Assembly: GCA_050692985.1 (NCBI GenBank)
Contig: JBOGVZ010000009.1
Span: forward strand, 1-33,047
Length of the DNA stretch: 33,047 nucleotides
Direction of reading: 5' to 3'
From: JBOGVZ01 sp050692985
Lineage (GTDB): Bacteria > Actinomycetota > UBA4738 > CALAEC01
Shown here piece after piece: positions 13,869 through 22,514 of the stretch (position 1 is its first letter; each line of letters begins with the position of its first letter). A program made the translations under genes and the position numbers. The notes beneath the pieces were generated by a model that was given only the letters and a program-made list of their open reading frames with translations, had not been told where the DNA came from and ran no database searches.

Positions 13869-14433
13869 GCTCCCGCATCACATCCCACAACCGCTTCTCG
13901 AGGGCCCTTCTTCCCCGGTGGAGCCGGGACATCACCGTACCCAGGGGGATCTCCAGCATCTCGGCGATCTCCCGGTAGGAGAACCCCTCCACGTCGGCGA
14001 GGAGGACCGCCAGGCGGAACTGCTCCGGCAGCTCGGCCAGGGCGGCCTGCACGTCCTCGTCGGGAATGGCCTCCAGCACCAGCCTCTCGGCGGACGCCTC
14101 GGCGCCCTGGTCGGTCATCTGCTCGTACAGGTACCACTCGGGGACCTCGTCCTCGGAGATCGTCTGAGGCTCCCGCTGCCGCTTCCGGTACAGGTTGATG
14201 AAGGCGTTCGTGAGGATCCGGTACAGCCAGGCCCGCAGGTTCGTGCCCTCCCGGAACGTGGAGAAGGCCCGGTAGGCCCGCAGATACGTCTCCTGCACCA
14301 GGTCCTCGGCGTCGGCCGGGTTCCGGGTCAGGCGCAAGGCACCCGCATACATCTCCCTGAGCAGCGGAAGTGCGTCACGCTCGAACCGTTCCTCCAGATC
14401 CGAGGACCCCACCGCGGCGGCTGGCTCGCTCAT
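13849..14433 (-). CDS. sigR: SigR/SigH-type ECF sigma factor
   Basis: 194 residues. Region 2 (NPADAEDLVQETYLRAYRAF... LRAWLYRILTNAFINLYRK) and region 4 (LPEQFRLAVLLADVEGFSYREIAEML with EIPLGTVMSRLHRGR) match the thiol-oxidative-stress ECF group. It overlaps its RsrA-like anti-sigma by 20 bases. The ATG at 14433 has TATCCT six bases upstream and no Shine-Dalgarno. I do not see the GGAAT/GTT promoter expected for SigR autoregulation. Nearby redox genes (osmC, msrA, the peroxiredoxin-like gene) would be natural targets, but this is inference. Confidence 0.92.
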   Translation of the reverse strand: MSEPAAAVGSSDLEERFERDALPLLREMYAGALRLTRNPADAEDLVQETYLRAYRAFSTFREGTNLRAWLYRILTNAFINLYRKRQREPQTISEDEVPEWYLYEQMTDQGAEASAERLVLEAIPDEDVQAALAELPEQFRLAVLLADVEGFSYREIAEMLEIPLGTVMSRLHRGRRALEKRLWDVMRERGLVRD

Positions 14434-14439
14434 CACCCC

Positions 14440-14445
14440 AGGATA
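14440..14445 (-). promoter_or_regulatory. Leaderless-type -10 box of sigR
   Basis: TATCCT, then GGGGTG, then ATG at 14433. The 6-base spacing places the transcription start at the start codon. Confidence 0.5.
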
Positions 14446-14592
14446 CCCCCGGGCGGCCGGGAGCGGCTCTCGCGGCCCTTCCCAGCCGGGCTGTGGGCGG
14501 AGCCGGCTGAACCTCGGCGGCGACGGTCGTGGGAGGGCCGATGTGGGAACATAGGTCCACGGCGAGGTCCCCTCGGGGGGCGGAAGGAACGT

Positions 14593-16677
14593 ATGGCCGA
14601 CGGCAACAACAGGCGCGGGCGGTGGCAGGGCTTCGACCTCGGCGGAGGGGGGAACGGGGACCGGAGACGGTGGCGCTTCTCGCTGGGCTACATCCTGCTG
14701 GGGCTGCTGGTCCTGATGCTCCTGCAGACCCTGCTCGTGCAGGGCAACGACATCCCCTACTCGCAGTTCCTGGAGCTGGTCCGACAGGACCGGATCGTGG
14801 CCACGCCGGAGCGCCCACTGGCGATCTCCGAGACGAGGATCACCGGCCAGTTCCGTGATGAGGAAGGCAGCGTGCGGCCCTTCGAGGCCGTTCGGCCGCC
14901 GCTGGCCGACGACGAGCAGCTGGTCACGCTGCTGACCGAGCACAACATCCGGTTCACGGGGGAGCAACCCAGCGCCTTCCTGGGCTTCATCCTGTCGTGG
15001 ATCGTGCCGATCGCCATCCTCATCGCCCTGTGGGCGTTCCTGCTGCGCCGGATGGCGGGCGGTGGGGCCGCGGGCGCGCTCAACCTCGGCAAGCGCGGGG
15101 TGAAGATCTACGACCGCAAGGACCTCAAGACCACCTTCGCCGACGTCGCCGGGGTGGACGAGGCCGTGGAGGAGCTCCACGAGATCGTGGCGTTCCTGGA
15201 GAACCCCAAGAAGTACCAGCGGCTGGGCGGCCGCATCCCCAAGGGCGTCCTGCTGCTGGGCCCGCCGGGGTGCGGCAAGACCCTCCTGGCCCGAGCCGTG
15301 GCCGGCGAGGCCAAGGTGCCGTTCTTCTTCATGTCCGGCTCGGAGTTCGTCGAGATGTTCGTGGGGCTCGGTGCCGCCCGGGTCCGCGAGCTGTTCCAGC
15401 AGGCCAAGGACAAGGCCCCCTGCCTGGTGTTCCTCGACGAGCTGGACACGATCGGCAAGACGCGGGGCGGCGCCATGGGAGCCGGCATGGGCTCGCACGA
15501 CGAGCGGGAGCAGACGCTGAACCAGCTCCTGGTGGAGATGGACGGGTTCGACGCCTCCAAGGGCGTGATCATCATGGCCGCCACGAACCGTCCCGACGTC
15601 CTGGACCCCGCCCTGCTGCGGCCCGGAAGGTTCGACCGCCAGGTCGTGGTGGACCGGCCGGACCTCCGCGGGCGGGAGGCCATCTTGCAGGTCCACGCCC
15701 GCGGGGTGGCCCTGGCCAGCAACGTGGACCTCCAGGTCATCGCCGCCCGAACCCCCGGGTTCACCGGTGCCGACCTGGCGAACGTGGTCAACGAGGCGGC
15801 CCTGCTGGCGGCCCGCCGGGAGAAGGACAGCGTGGGCATGGCCGAGCTCGAGGAGGCCATCGATCGCGTGGTGGCCGGGCTGGAACGCAAGAGCCGGGTC
15901 ATGAGCGAGAAGGAACGAGAGATCGTGGCCTTCCACGAGATGGGCCACGCCCTGGTGGCGGTGTCGCTCCCGAACGCCGACCCGGTCCACCGGGTGTCGA
16001 TCATCCCTCGAGGCGCCGCGGCCCTGGGCATGACCATGCAACGGCCCCTGGAGGATCGCTACATCATCACCGAGCCGGAGATCGAGGATCGCCTGGCCGT
16101 GCTGCTGGGGGGTCGCACCGGGGAGGAGATCTCCTTCGGCCGTATCTCCACCGGGGCCCAGAACGACCTGGAGCGGGCCACGGAGATCGCCCGGGCCATG
16201 GTGGTCGAGTACGGGATGAGCGAGAGGATCGGCCCCCTGTCGTTCGGGCGGGACGGGTTCCGAGGGGGCGACGGCCGGTTGCTGTTTCCCGGCGACCGGC
16301 CCGAGATGTCAGAGCACACCGCCCGGATCGTGGACGACGAGGTGAGCCGCATCGTCGGCAGGGCCCACGAGCAGGCCCGCAGGCTCCTCCTCGAGAAGAA
16401 AGACCTGCTCGCCAGGCTGGCCAAGCTCCTGATGGTCCGGGAGGTGATGGAGGGCAAGGACCTCAAGGGCTACGTGGACGGTGACCAGCCCATCCCCGAC
16501 CCGGAGGACGAGCGGCGCAAGCTCCAGAAGGAGCACGAGGCCCGGGAGGCCAAGGCCCGGCAGGAGGAGAAGGACCGCAAGGAGCCCCGGCCCACCCGCA
16601 CCAGGGATGAGCTCGAGCCCCCGCCGCCCCCCCACTCTCGCGAGCCCACGGAGGAGGTCCACCCCCGGCCCCGCTGA
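14593..16677 (+). CDS. ftsH: ATP-dependent zinc metalloprotease FtsH
   Basis: 694 residues. A transmembrane helix lies at about 31-50, a short extracytoplasmic domain follows, and a second helix is at about 128-151. The AAA+ module has Walker A GPPGCGKT (223-230), Walker B VFLDELD (279-285) and the SRH up to RPGRFDR (343-349). The zinc protease motif is HEMGH (448-452). It degrades membrane and misfolded soluble proteins as a hexamer. The last ~90 residues are a charged Lys/Glu/Arg tail ending in a Pro-rich stretch. The ATG at 14593 follows GGAAGGAA. It is divergent from sigR. Confidence 0.96.
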   Translation: MADGNNRRGRWQGFDLGGGGNGDRRRWRFSLGYILLGLLVLMLLQTLLVQGNDIPYSQFLELVRQDRIVATPERPLAISETRITGQFRDEEGSVRPFEAVRPPLADDEQLVTLLTEHNIRFTGEQPSAFLGFILSWIVPIAILIALWAFLLRRMAGGGAAGALNLGKRGVKIYDRKDLKTTFADVAGVDEAVEELHEIVAFLENPKKYQRLGGRIPKGVLLLGPPGCGKTLLARAVAGEAKVPFFFMSGSEFVEMFVGLGAARVRELFQQAKDKAPCLVFLDELDTIGKTRGGAMGAGMGSHDEREQTLNQLLVEMDGFDASKGVIIMAATNRPDVLDPALLRPGRFDRQVVVDRPDLRGREAILQVHARGVALASNVDLQVIAARTPGFTGADLANVVNEAALLAARREKDSVGMAELEEAIDRVVAGLERKSRVMSEKEREIVAFHEMGHALVAVSLPNADPVHRVSIIPRGAAALGMTMQRPLEDRYIITEPEIEDRLAVLLGGRTGEEISFGRISTGAQNDLERATEIARAMVVEYGMSERIGPLSFGRDGFRGGDGRLLFPGDRPEMSEHTARIVDDEVSRIVGRAHEQARRLLLEKKDLLARLAKLLMVREVMEGKDLKGYVDGDQPIPDPEDERRKLQKEHEAREAKARQEEKDRKEPRPTRTRDELEPPPPPHSREPTEEVHPRPR

Positions 16678-16805
16678 CGCCGTCCGGGGCCACCCGTCGG
16701 TCCGGCCACACGGTCCTCCCCATGCCCTCAGCAGGGGCTCCCCGGACCCGTGGACCTCGTGATCCAGGCGGCTCCCATGGGGACGGCGTTATTCCGGCAC
16801 GGGCG

Positions 16806-16811
16806 TAGGAT
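16806..16811 (+). promoter_or_regulatory. Candidate -10 box for the cupredoxin gene
   Basis: TAGGAT, about 75 bases before the cupredoxin ATG. The region 16678-16886 holds no gene that I can support. The -35 is unclear. Confidence 0.35.
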
Positions 16812-16886
16812 GTGTCGCTCCGGGCATGGCCACGTCCCGGTGCGGGTAACGGGAGGTGGGATCCCATCCGACAGGGAGGTTCAGGC

Positions 16887-17330
16887 ATGCACCGATACGT
16901 GCGACTCGTCCCCGCGATCGTCGGCCTGGCGCTCGTGGCCGCGGCCTGCGGTGGGGGAACCACCGATGCGGGACGGGAGACACCGACCCCCACGGAGACG
17001 GCGGAGACGCCGACCCCCACGGACACCGGGACCACCGACGGTGGCGCCGTCGAGCTGGAGGTCGAGGCCGAGGACTTCGCGTTCGACGAGGCCACCTACA
17101 CGGTACCGGCCGGAGCCACCGTGGACCTGAAGTTCAAGAACCGGGACGAGGGTGTTCCCCACACCTTCTCGGTCTACACCTCCGACGACACGCAGGACGA
17201 GATCTTCGACACGGGGAACGTCATCGGCGACGCCGACGAGTCCTTCCAGTTCCAGGCGCCGGAGGCCGGAACCTACTACTTCCAGTGCGACGTCCATCCG
17301 AACATGAACGGGGACTTCATGACCGAGTAG
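16887..17330 (+). CDS. Cupredoxin (blue-copper) lipoprotein
   Basis: 147 residues. A signal peptide ends in the lipobox LVAAAC with Cys21 as the lipidated residue, followed by a Thr/Pro/Glu linker (about 25-53). The type 1 copper site is complete: His92 (GVPHTF), then Cys134-x2-His137-x2-Met140 near the C-terminus, spaced as in amicyanin-type cupredoxins. It would be an outer-face electron carrier. GGGAGG lies just upstream of the ATG. It converges on an LLM oxidoreductase gene across a strong GC hairpin. Confidence 0.92.
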   Translation: MHRYVRLVPAIVGLALVAAACGGGTTDAGRETPTPTETAETPTPTDTGTTDGGAVELEVEAEDFAFDEATYTVPAGATVDLKFKNRDEGVPHTFSVYTSDDTQDEIFDTGNVIGDADESFQFQAPEAGTYYFQCDVHPNMNGDFMTE

Positions 17331-17355
17331 GTCCCGTCCCTCGAACGCCCGACCT

Positions 17356-17382
17356 CCGCCCCGCCGCTACCCGGCGGGGCGG
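17356..17382. terminator. Bidirectional GC-rich hairpin between convergent genes
   Basis: Perfect 11-bp arms (17356-17366 and 17372-17382) around a CTACC loop. The loop contains the stop codon of the LLM oxidoreductase. No T-run follows on either side. Confidence 0.55.
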
Positions 17383-18371
17383 AACGTCTCCAGGATCCTG
17401 CGGTAGTTCTCGGCGATGGCCTGCGGGTCGGGGCCCACCCAGGCTCCCCCCAGCAGGATCCGATCCACCACGCCGTCGAACGCGGCCAGCTGCTCCCGGC
17501 ACTCGCCCTCCGACCCGGTGATCGCGTAGGTGTCCACCATGGGCAGGGCCAGCTCGGCCATCTTGCCCAGGTCCCCGACGCGGTAGGCGTCACGGAGGGG
17601 GTCCACCAGCTCCCCGAACCCGTGCAGCTCGAGCACGGGACGGTACGTCCGGGTGGTGGCGTAGAAGGCGATCTGGAGGGCGGCCTCGAACCGGGCGCGC
17701 TCCCGGTCCTCGTTGAGCTGGAGGATGACGCTGTTCGTGAGACTGATCTCCCCCGGGTCTCGGCCGGCCGCCGAGGCGCCCCGTTCGACCGCGGGGCGGA
17801 CCACCTCGTTCACGTACTTCGGCGAGGTCAGCGGGTGGCCCAGCACGCCGTCGGCCACCCGCCCGGCCGCCTGGCACATCCGCTCGTTGACCGCGGCGAT
17901 GTAGATCGGCACGGTCCCCACCGGGGCGGCGCCGGGGAACGGGTTCATCGTGACGTTGTAGAAGCGGCCCCGATGGTCGATCTGGGCGCCGCCGAACGTG
18001 TGCAGGACCTTCCGCACGACCTCGACGTACTCGGCCATCTTCGGCGCGGGGTGCTCGAAGTGGACCGAGAAGCGGTGCTCGTTGACCCGCTTCACCTGCG
18101 AGCCCAGCCCCAGGATGAACCGGTCGCCGGACAGCTCGGCCAGGTCGCGGGCGGTCATCGCGGTGATCGTCGGGCTGCGGGGGAAGGCCAGGGCGATGTT
18201 CGTGCCCACCTTCACGGTTGACGTGGCGCTGCCGGCCAGCGCCGCCTGCACGAACGCCGAGTAGGCCGTCTCGGCGACCCACACGCTCTCGTAGCCGCCG
18301 TCCTCCGCCCGGCGGGCCAGGTCCGCGATCGTTCCCATGTGCCCACCGACCACGATGCCGATGTCCGCCAC
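17367..18371 (-). CDS. LLM-class (F420- or FMN-dependent) oxidoreductase
   Basis: 334 residues from GTG. It has the luciferase-like TIM-barrel pattern: DIGIVVGGHMG at the N-terminus, GYESVWVAETAY, VGTNIALAFPRSP, RFILGLGSQ and PIYIAAVNERMCQAAGRVADG. In actinobacteria many such proteins use F420, but the cofactor and substrate are not fixed by what I can see. TAGGCT seven bases before the GTG supports this start and a leaderless mRNA. A longer frame upstream would overlap the divergent promoter region. Confidence 0.9.
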   Translation of the reverse strand: MADIGIVVGGHMGTIADLARRAEDGGYESVWVAETAYSAFVQAALAGSATSTVKVGTNIALAFPRSPTITAMTARDLAELSGDRFILGLGSQVKRVNEHRFSVHFEHPAPKMAEYVEVVRKVLHTFGGAQIDHRGRFYNVTMNPFPGAAPVGTVPIYIAAVNERMCQAAGRVADGVLGHPLTSPKYVNEVVRPAVERGASAAGRDPGEISLTNSVILQLNEDRERARFEAALQIAFYATTRTYRPVLELHGFGELVDPLRDAYRVGDLGKMAELALPMVDTYAITGSEGECREQLAAFDGVVDRILLGGAWVGPDPQAIAENYRRILETFRPAG

Positions 18372-18378
18372 GGGGGCG

Positions 18379-18384
18379 AGCCTA
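18379..18384 (-). promoter_or_regulatory. Leaderless-type -10 box of the LLM gene
   Basis: TAGGCT, then seven bases, then GTG at 18371. No Shine-Dalgarno is present. Confidence 0.45.
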
Positions 18385-18453
18385 CGCGAAGCGGTGCCCG
18401 GCCGCGACCTCGACGAGGTGTGCGGGAGGGGGCGATCGGGGAAGGACTCCGGT

Positions 18454-18738
18454 ATGACCGAGATCGAGATCACCCCGTTGGAGGAGGCTCGCTACGGGGT
18501 GGCGGTGATCGAGGGGACCACCACGACCCACCACCGCGTCACCGTCCCCGATGACCTCCTGACCGACCTGGGACTCGGGGGCACCGACCCGGAGGTGGCG
18601 ATCCGGGAGTCGTTCGAGTTCCTCCTCGAGCGCGAGCCGGCCTCCAGCATCCTTCCCCAGTTCTCTCTGGACGAGATCTCCAGGTACTTCCCCGAGTACC
18701 GCGACGAGCTGCGGGTGCGCCTGGTGCAGCGCGGTTAG
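18454..18738 (+). CDS. Small conserved-type hypothetical protein
   Basis: 94 residues, acidic and soluble, with GAAGGA before the ATG. It reads as a strand-rich N-terminus (EITPLEEARYGVAVIEG, TTHHRVTVPDDLL) followed by a helical segment (VAIRESFEFLLEREPASSIL) and FSLDEISRYFPEYRDEL at the end. I recognise the pattern from actinobacterial hypothetical proteins but know no function. It is divergent from the LLM oxidoreductase and separated from it by 82 bases. Confidence 0.75.
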   Translation: MTEIEITPLEEARYGVAVIEGTTTTHHRVTVPDDLLTDLGLGGTDPEVAIRESFEFLLEREPASSILPQFSLDEISRYFPEYRDELRVRLVQRG

Positions 18739-18850
18739 GCGTCCGTGGGCCGGAGAAGGACGGACCCGATGGAGACATCCGGCGCTCCCCGGACGGCCGA
18801 CATGCGCGCTCCCGACCTTGCGGTGGAGCGACTGAGCCGTTCCCCGACCG

Positions 18851-20056
18851 TCAGGCGCCGGCCAGCGCCTCGTGCAGGGGGACCGGCCGGGGGATGCCCT
18901 TGAGGCTCACCGGTCCCACCGGCCGGAACTCGATCCCGTCATCCTCGGTGGCCCGGCGAACGTCCTCGGTCACCAACACCTGGCCCGGCGCGGCCACGCC
19001 GGCGATCCTGGAGGCCAGGTTGACCGTCCGCCCGAAGTAGTCTCCATTCTGGTACACGACCGGTCCGGCGTCCAGCCCGACGTGCGCCGGAGGGAGACCC
19101 GAGTCCACCGTGCGTCCCACCATCTCAAGGGCGCCGCGCACGCCCCCGCCCGGTTCCCGGAAGTGGAACATCACCCCGTCACCCAGCCACTTCACCGGAC
19201 GGCCGCCGTGACGTTGGGACACGTGCTGCACGAGCCCGGCCAGGCGGTCGGACAGCTCGGCGGCCGCCTGGTCGCCGCGTTCCTCCGTCAGCCGGGTGTA
19301 CCCGGTGAGGTCCAGGAAGCACATCGCCGGTGGGGTGGCCAGGCGGTGGTGGAGGCCGGCCTCCTCCAGCGCCGACTCGATGTGCTCGATGATGTCCCCG
19401 GTCCAGGCGTGCTCCTGCTGGCGGCGGTACACCGCCATCAGGGCGCGGTCCAGGAACGGCACCAGCTGGCTCCCGATCTGGGTGGCCCGGTCCATCATCT
19501 CTCGCTCTCCCAGGCCCGCCTCCAGCATGGGCATCTCGATGTGTCCGTGATACACGGTGGCCTCCGCGTCCGCGATCCGCCGCAGGTTCTCGCCGTATAC
19601 GCGGAGCGTTCGCAGCAGCACGTCGTCCTCGATCCCCACCCCCCGGGATCCGGCGACGATCGGCAGGATCTCCAGGATCTCCTCACGAGCGGGTTCGTCC
19701 GGCGACGGCGGCGCGTACCCCAGGGCCTCGTGCATGGACTGCACCAGCTCGACCGGCACCCCGTGATCGGCGGCCACCTCGCCGTAGCTCCGCTCCAGGC
19801 GGCGAGCCCACCGGAACGTCGGAAGGTCCAGGAACGCCAGGGAGATCTTCCCCTCGGCGATGGCCCTCCCGATGGCGTCGAGAGGAAGGCCGGCCTCCTC
19901 GCAGGCCATGGCCAGGCGCACACGCCGGAGGTCACCGTCGGTGTAGGCCCGGCCATCCTCCGGGGGCAGCAGCACGCCGAGGTCGATGAACCGTCGGACG
20001 TCCGAGGTCGTGGTTCCCGCCGCGTCCGCCAGCTGCCGCTCGTTCAGCCCCTCCAC
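18851..20056 (-). CDS. MerR-like HTH fused to a class III adenylate/guanylate cyclase domain
   Basis: 401 residues. The N-terminus (about 5-70) is a MerR-type winged helix (DVRRFIDLGVLLPPEDGRAYTDGDLRRVRLAM). A helical middle region follows, then the cyclase domain from about 243. The metal ligands Asp249 (FLDLTGY) and Asp293 (LGDGV) are present, as are Lys289, Asn346 and Arg350 (GRTVNLASR), so catalysis looks intact. It makes cAMP or cGMP; Lys289 is in the purine-selecting region. No membrane segment is seen. The GTG start with ATGGAG upstream is the best fit. It is upstream of the sugar dehydrogenase on the same strand. Confidence 0.88.
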   Translation of the reverse strand: MEGLNERQLADAAGTTTSDVRRFIDLGVLLPPEDGRAYTDGDLRRVRLAMACEEAGLPLDAIGRAIAEGKISLAFLDLPTFRWARRLERSYGEVAADHGVPVELVQSMHEALGYAPPSPDEPAREEILEILPIVAGSRGVGIEDDVLLRTLRVYGENLRRIADAEATVYHGHIEMPMLEAGLGEREMMDRATQIGSQLVPFLDRALMAVYRRQQEHAWTGDIIEHIESALEEAGLHHRLATPPAMCFLDLTGYTRLTEERGDQAAAELSDRLAGLVQHVSQRHGGRPVKWLGDGVMFHFREPGGGVRGALEMVGRTVDSGLPPAHVGLDAGPVVYQNGDYFGRTVNLASRIAGVAAPGQVLVTEDVRRATEDDGIEFRPVGPVSLKGIPRPVPLHEALAGA

Positions 20057-20100
20057 GGCTCCATGATGCCATCCCGGAACGGGGGCCCGGAACGGGGGGC

Positions 20101-21237
20101 CTAAGCGGGGCACGCCCGGAGGATGCGGTCATCGCCGGCCCCGGGGGACCCCCGGCCGTCGCGATTGCTGGTCCCCACGTACAGGCAGCCGTCGGGTCCC
20201 ATCGCCGCCAGCCGCACCCGCCCGAGCTCGTCCACGACCGACTCGGGACCCGAGGCCGACCCATCTTCCACCACGAAGCGCGTCAGCTCCTGAGCCGCGA
20301 GGTTCGCCACGTACAGCTCGGTGCGGTCGCCCAGGTCGTGCACGGCCAGCCCGGCCGGGGCCCACGTATCGTCGGGCCCGCTCTCCCCGATCGGTTCGAC
20401 GGGCGGCTGTGGCGGATCGCCGCCCGAGGCCTGGACGGTTCCGGCGAGGTACGGCCACCCGTAGAACCCCCCGGCCTCGATGAGGTTCACCTCGTCGAGG
20501 CAGCACAGGCCGAACTCCCCGGTGGGCCCGTGCTCGGAGGCGAACAGGCGCCCCTCCTCGTCCCAGTCGAAGCCCTGTGGGTTGCGGTGGCCGAAGGAGA
20601 AGACCGGCGATCCCCCGAACGGGTTGTCCTCGGGGATCGCGCCGTCCGGGGTGAGGCGGAGGATCTTCCCCGCCAGCGATCCCCGATCGGCCGCCAGCGA
20701 CGGCTCCTGGGCATCGCCGGTGGCGACGTACAGCATGCCGTCCGGCCCGAAGGCCAGCCCTCCCCCATCGTGGAACGTGGCCGCGGGGATGCCGTCGAGG
20801 ATGACCTCTTCCTGCCCGAAGCGGAGGCCGTCGTCGACGGCGAACCTGGAGATGCGGTTGCCGGCCGCGGAGGTGTAGGCGAGGTACACGAACGGCTCCC
20901 GACCGAAGTTGGGATGCGCCGCGATCCCCATCAACCCCCCCTCGCCCTCGGCCAGGACGTCGACCTGAGCCACGGGGTCGGGGAGAAGCTCCCCGCCCCG
21001 GATCGCTCGCACCCGGCCGGGCCGCTCGGTCACCAGAACCGTGTCGTCCGGGAGGAAGGCCAGGTCCCACGGAACCTCGAGGCCCTCGGCCACCGTCTCC
21101 ATATCGCCGAAGGCCAGGGCCTCGGTGGCGTTTCCCTTTGCCGGGCCCGGCGCCCGCTCGGGGGCTTCGGGCACCTCCAGCCCACAGGCCCCGATCGCCA
21201 GGGTCACGGCCACCAGCAGCGGAAACGACGGGCCCAT
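20101..21237 (-). CDS. PQQ-dependent aldose (sorbosone/glucose-type) dehydrogenase lipoprotein
   Basis: 378 residues. The lipobox LAIGAC has Cys18 as acceptor. A six-bladed beta-propeller of the soluble sugar dehydrogenase family follows: VPWDLAFLPDDTVLVTERPGRV, GEGGLMGIAAHPNF, TFHDGGGLAFGPDG (the His is the likely catalytic base), GHRNPQGFDWD and SEHGPTGEF. It would oxidise aldoses at the outer face of the membrane with PQQ. AGGAGCG precedes the ATG. The cyclase gene starts 44 bases downstream of this stop in plus coordinates. No PQQ biosynthesis genes are in the window. Confidence 0.9.
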   Translation of the reverse strand: MGPSFPLLVAVTLAIGACGLEVPEAPERAPGPAKGNATEALAFGDMETVAEGLEVPWDLAFLPDDTVLVTERPGRVRAIRGGELLPDPVAQVDVLAEGEGGLMGIAAHPNFGREPFVYLAYTSAAGNRISRFAVDDGLRFGQEEVILDGIPAATFHDGGGLAFGPDGMLYVATGDAQEPSLAADRGSLAGKILRLTPDGAIPEDNPFGGSPVFSFGHRNPQGFDWDEEGRLFASEHGPTGEFGLCCLDEVNLIEAGGFYGWPYLAGTVQASGGDPPQPPVEPIGESGPDDTWAPAGLAVHDLGDRTELYVANLAAQELTRFVVEDGSASGPESVVDELGRVRLAAMGPDGCLYVGTSNRDGRGSPGAGDDRILRACPA

Positions 21238-21344
21238 GTCCGCTCCTTACCCGCTCGCGGACCTCTCAGCCGGCTGGGCCGAGGGCACGGCCACGGATCT
21301 CGGCTGTACCTCTCCGGGCGTCCGGGGCCTCGCCGAGCGGCTCG

Positions 21345-21854
21345 TCAGGAGGTCTCGAACTCCAGGGACACCTCGACGGCGCGCTTCGTGGCGTCGCATA
21401 CCGGACACCGTCCGGCCCCGCGCTCCAACAGCTCGCGGAGGGCCCCGTCGCCCATCCCGTCCGCGCGCCCCCGAATCCGGATGCGCGTCGACAGCGGCCC
21501 GGCCGGCACCGCCTCGTCCATCCCCAGGATCCCCCGGTCATCCGACTCGCTGTCCACCTCGACCTCGAGCGAGGACAGCTTCACCCCATCGCGGGCCGCC
21601 TCCATCCCGATGGTCGTGGCCACGCACGACGCCAATGCCGCCCGGAACAGCCATCCGGGCGACGGCTCCTCGGCCCGGCCGCCGACGCCTTCGGGCATAT
21701 CGGTGACGATGCGCTCCCCCTTCGGTCCCGCCACCTCGACCCGGAGCGCCTCGCCCAGCGTCGCGCGGGCGAACGAGTCCGTGTACCTGGCTTCCTCGGG
21801 GTGCTCGGACAGGTAGTGGACGGCCTTCTCGATCGAGTCCCCGACCCCGGCCAT
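21345..21854 (-). CDS. OsmC/Ohr-family peroxide-reducing protein
   Basis: 169 residues. The catalytic cysteines are Cys77 (ALASCVATT) and one of the CPVC pair (150/153). Family members reduce organic hydroperoxides with thiol cofactors. The first ~50 residues are strand-rich, as in OsmC. The ATG at 21854 lies 3 bases after the msrA stop, so the two form an operon for oxidative damage repair. Which CPVC cysteine aligns with the resolving Cys is not settled by eye. Confidence 0.9.
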   Translation of the reverse strand: MAGVGDSIEKAVHYLSEHPEEARYTDSFARATLGEALRVEVAGPKGERIVTDMPEGVGGRAEEPSPGWLFRAALASCVATTIGMEAARDGVKLSSLEVEVDSESDDRGILGMDEAVPAGPLSTRIRIRGRADGMGDGALRELLERGAGRCPVCDATKRAVEVSLEFETS

Positions 21855-21857
21855 CCG

Positions 21858-22379
21858 TCAGCTTCCGGTGGCGATCAGGCCCAGGTCCCTCAGGACCCCC
21901 ACCGGGACCGTGTGGCAGTACGGCTCGTGCCCCGTCTTCGCGTAGTACTCCTGGTGATAGTCCTCGGCCGGATAGAACGCCGTCAGCGGCTGGACCTTGG
22001 TGGCGATCGGCGCCGGGAACCGGGACCGGGCCCGCTCCGTGGAGCCTTCGGCGGCCGCCCGCTGCTCCTCGGAGTGGGTGAAGATCACGCTCCGGTACTG
22101 GTCACCGATGTCCGGGCCCTGGCGGTCGACCTGGGTCGGATCGTGCATGGCCCAGAACACCTCCAGGAGCTGCTCGTACGACACCACGCCGGGGTCGAAG
22201 GTGACCTGGGCCACCTCGGCGTGACCGGTCGTGTGGGAGCACACCTCCTCGTACGTCGGGTTCTCGGTGAACCCGCCGCTGTAGCCCACCCGCACTTCGA
22301 GGACCCCCGGCACGCGCCGCAACACGTACTCGACTCCCCAGAAGCATCCCGCACCGAACGTGGCCTTCTCGTGCTCCAT
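21858..22379 (-). CDS. msrA: Peptide-methionine (S)-S-oxide reductase
   Basis: 173 residues. GAGCFWG (Cys12) is the catalytic motif of MsrA, followed by VGYSGGFTENPTYEEVCSHTTGHAEVAQV, which is conserved almost residue for residue. It repairs methionine-S-sulfoxide in proteins. The ATG at 22379 is preferred over the GTG directly upstream because GAGGAGG sits at the better distance. It is co-transcribed with the osmC-like gene. Confidence 0.96.
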   Translation of the reverse strand: MEHEKATFGAGCFWGVEYVLRRVPGVLEVRVGYSGGFTENPTYEEVCSHTTGHAEVAQVTFDPGVVSYEQLLEVFWAMHDPTQVDRQGPDIGDQYRSVIFTHSEEQRAAAEGSTERARSRFPAPIATKVQPLTAFYPAEDYHQEYYAKTGHEPYCHTVPVGVLRDLGLIATGS

Positions 22380-22502
22380 CACGCCTCCTCGTCTCCGGCC
22401 GTGGTCTCCACCGCGACCGCACCCACTGTAACCCTACGAGCCGTCCGGTCGTTCCCGCCTCGTCACCTTGGAGCGGATGAAGTCATCACCTACCGCTCGC
22501 GG

Positions 22503-22508
22503 TATCGT
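22503..22508 (+). promoter_or_regulatory. Leaderless-type -10 box of the AAC(2')-like gene
   Basis: TATCGT, then six bases, then GTG at 22515. No ribosome-binding sequence is visible. Confidence 0.5.
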
Positions 22509-22514
22509 CCGGGT

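Noticed and set aside
14434..16041. A minus-strand frame extending sigR upstream through ftsH
   Set aside because: The extra ~530 codons are the antisense of ftsH. The ATG at 14433 with its -10 box is the real sigR start.
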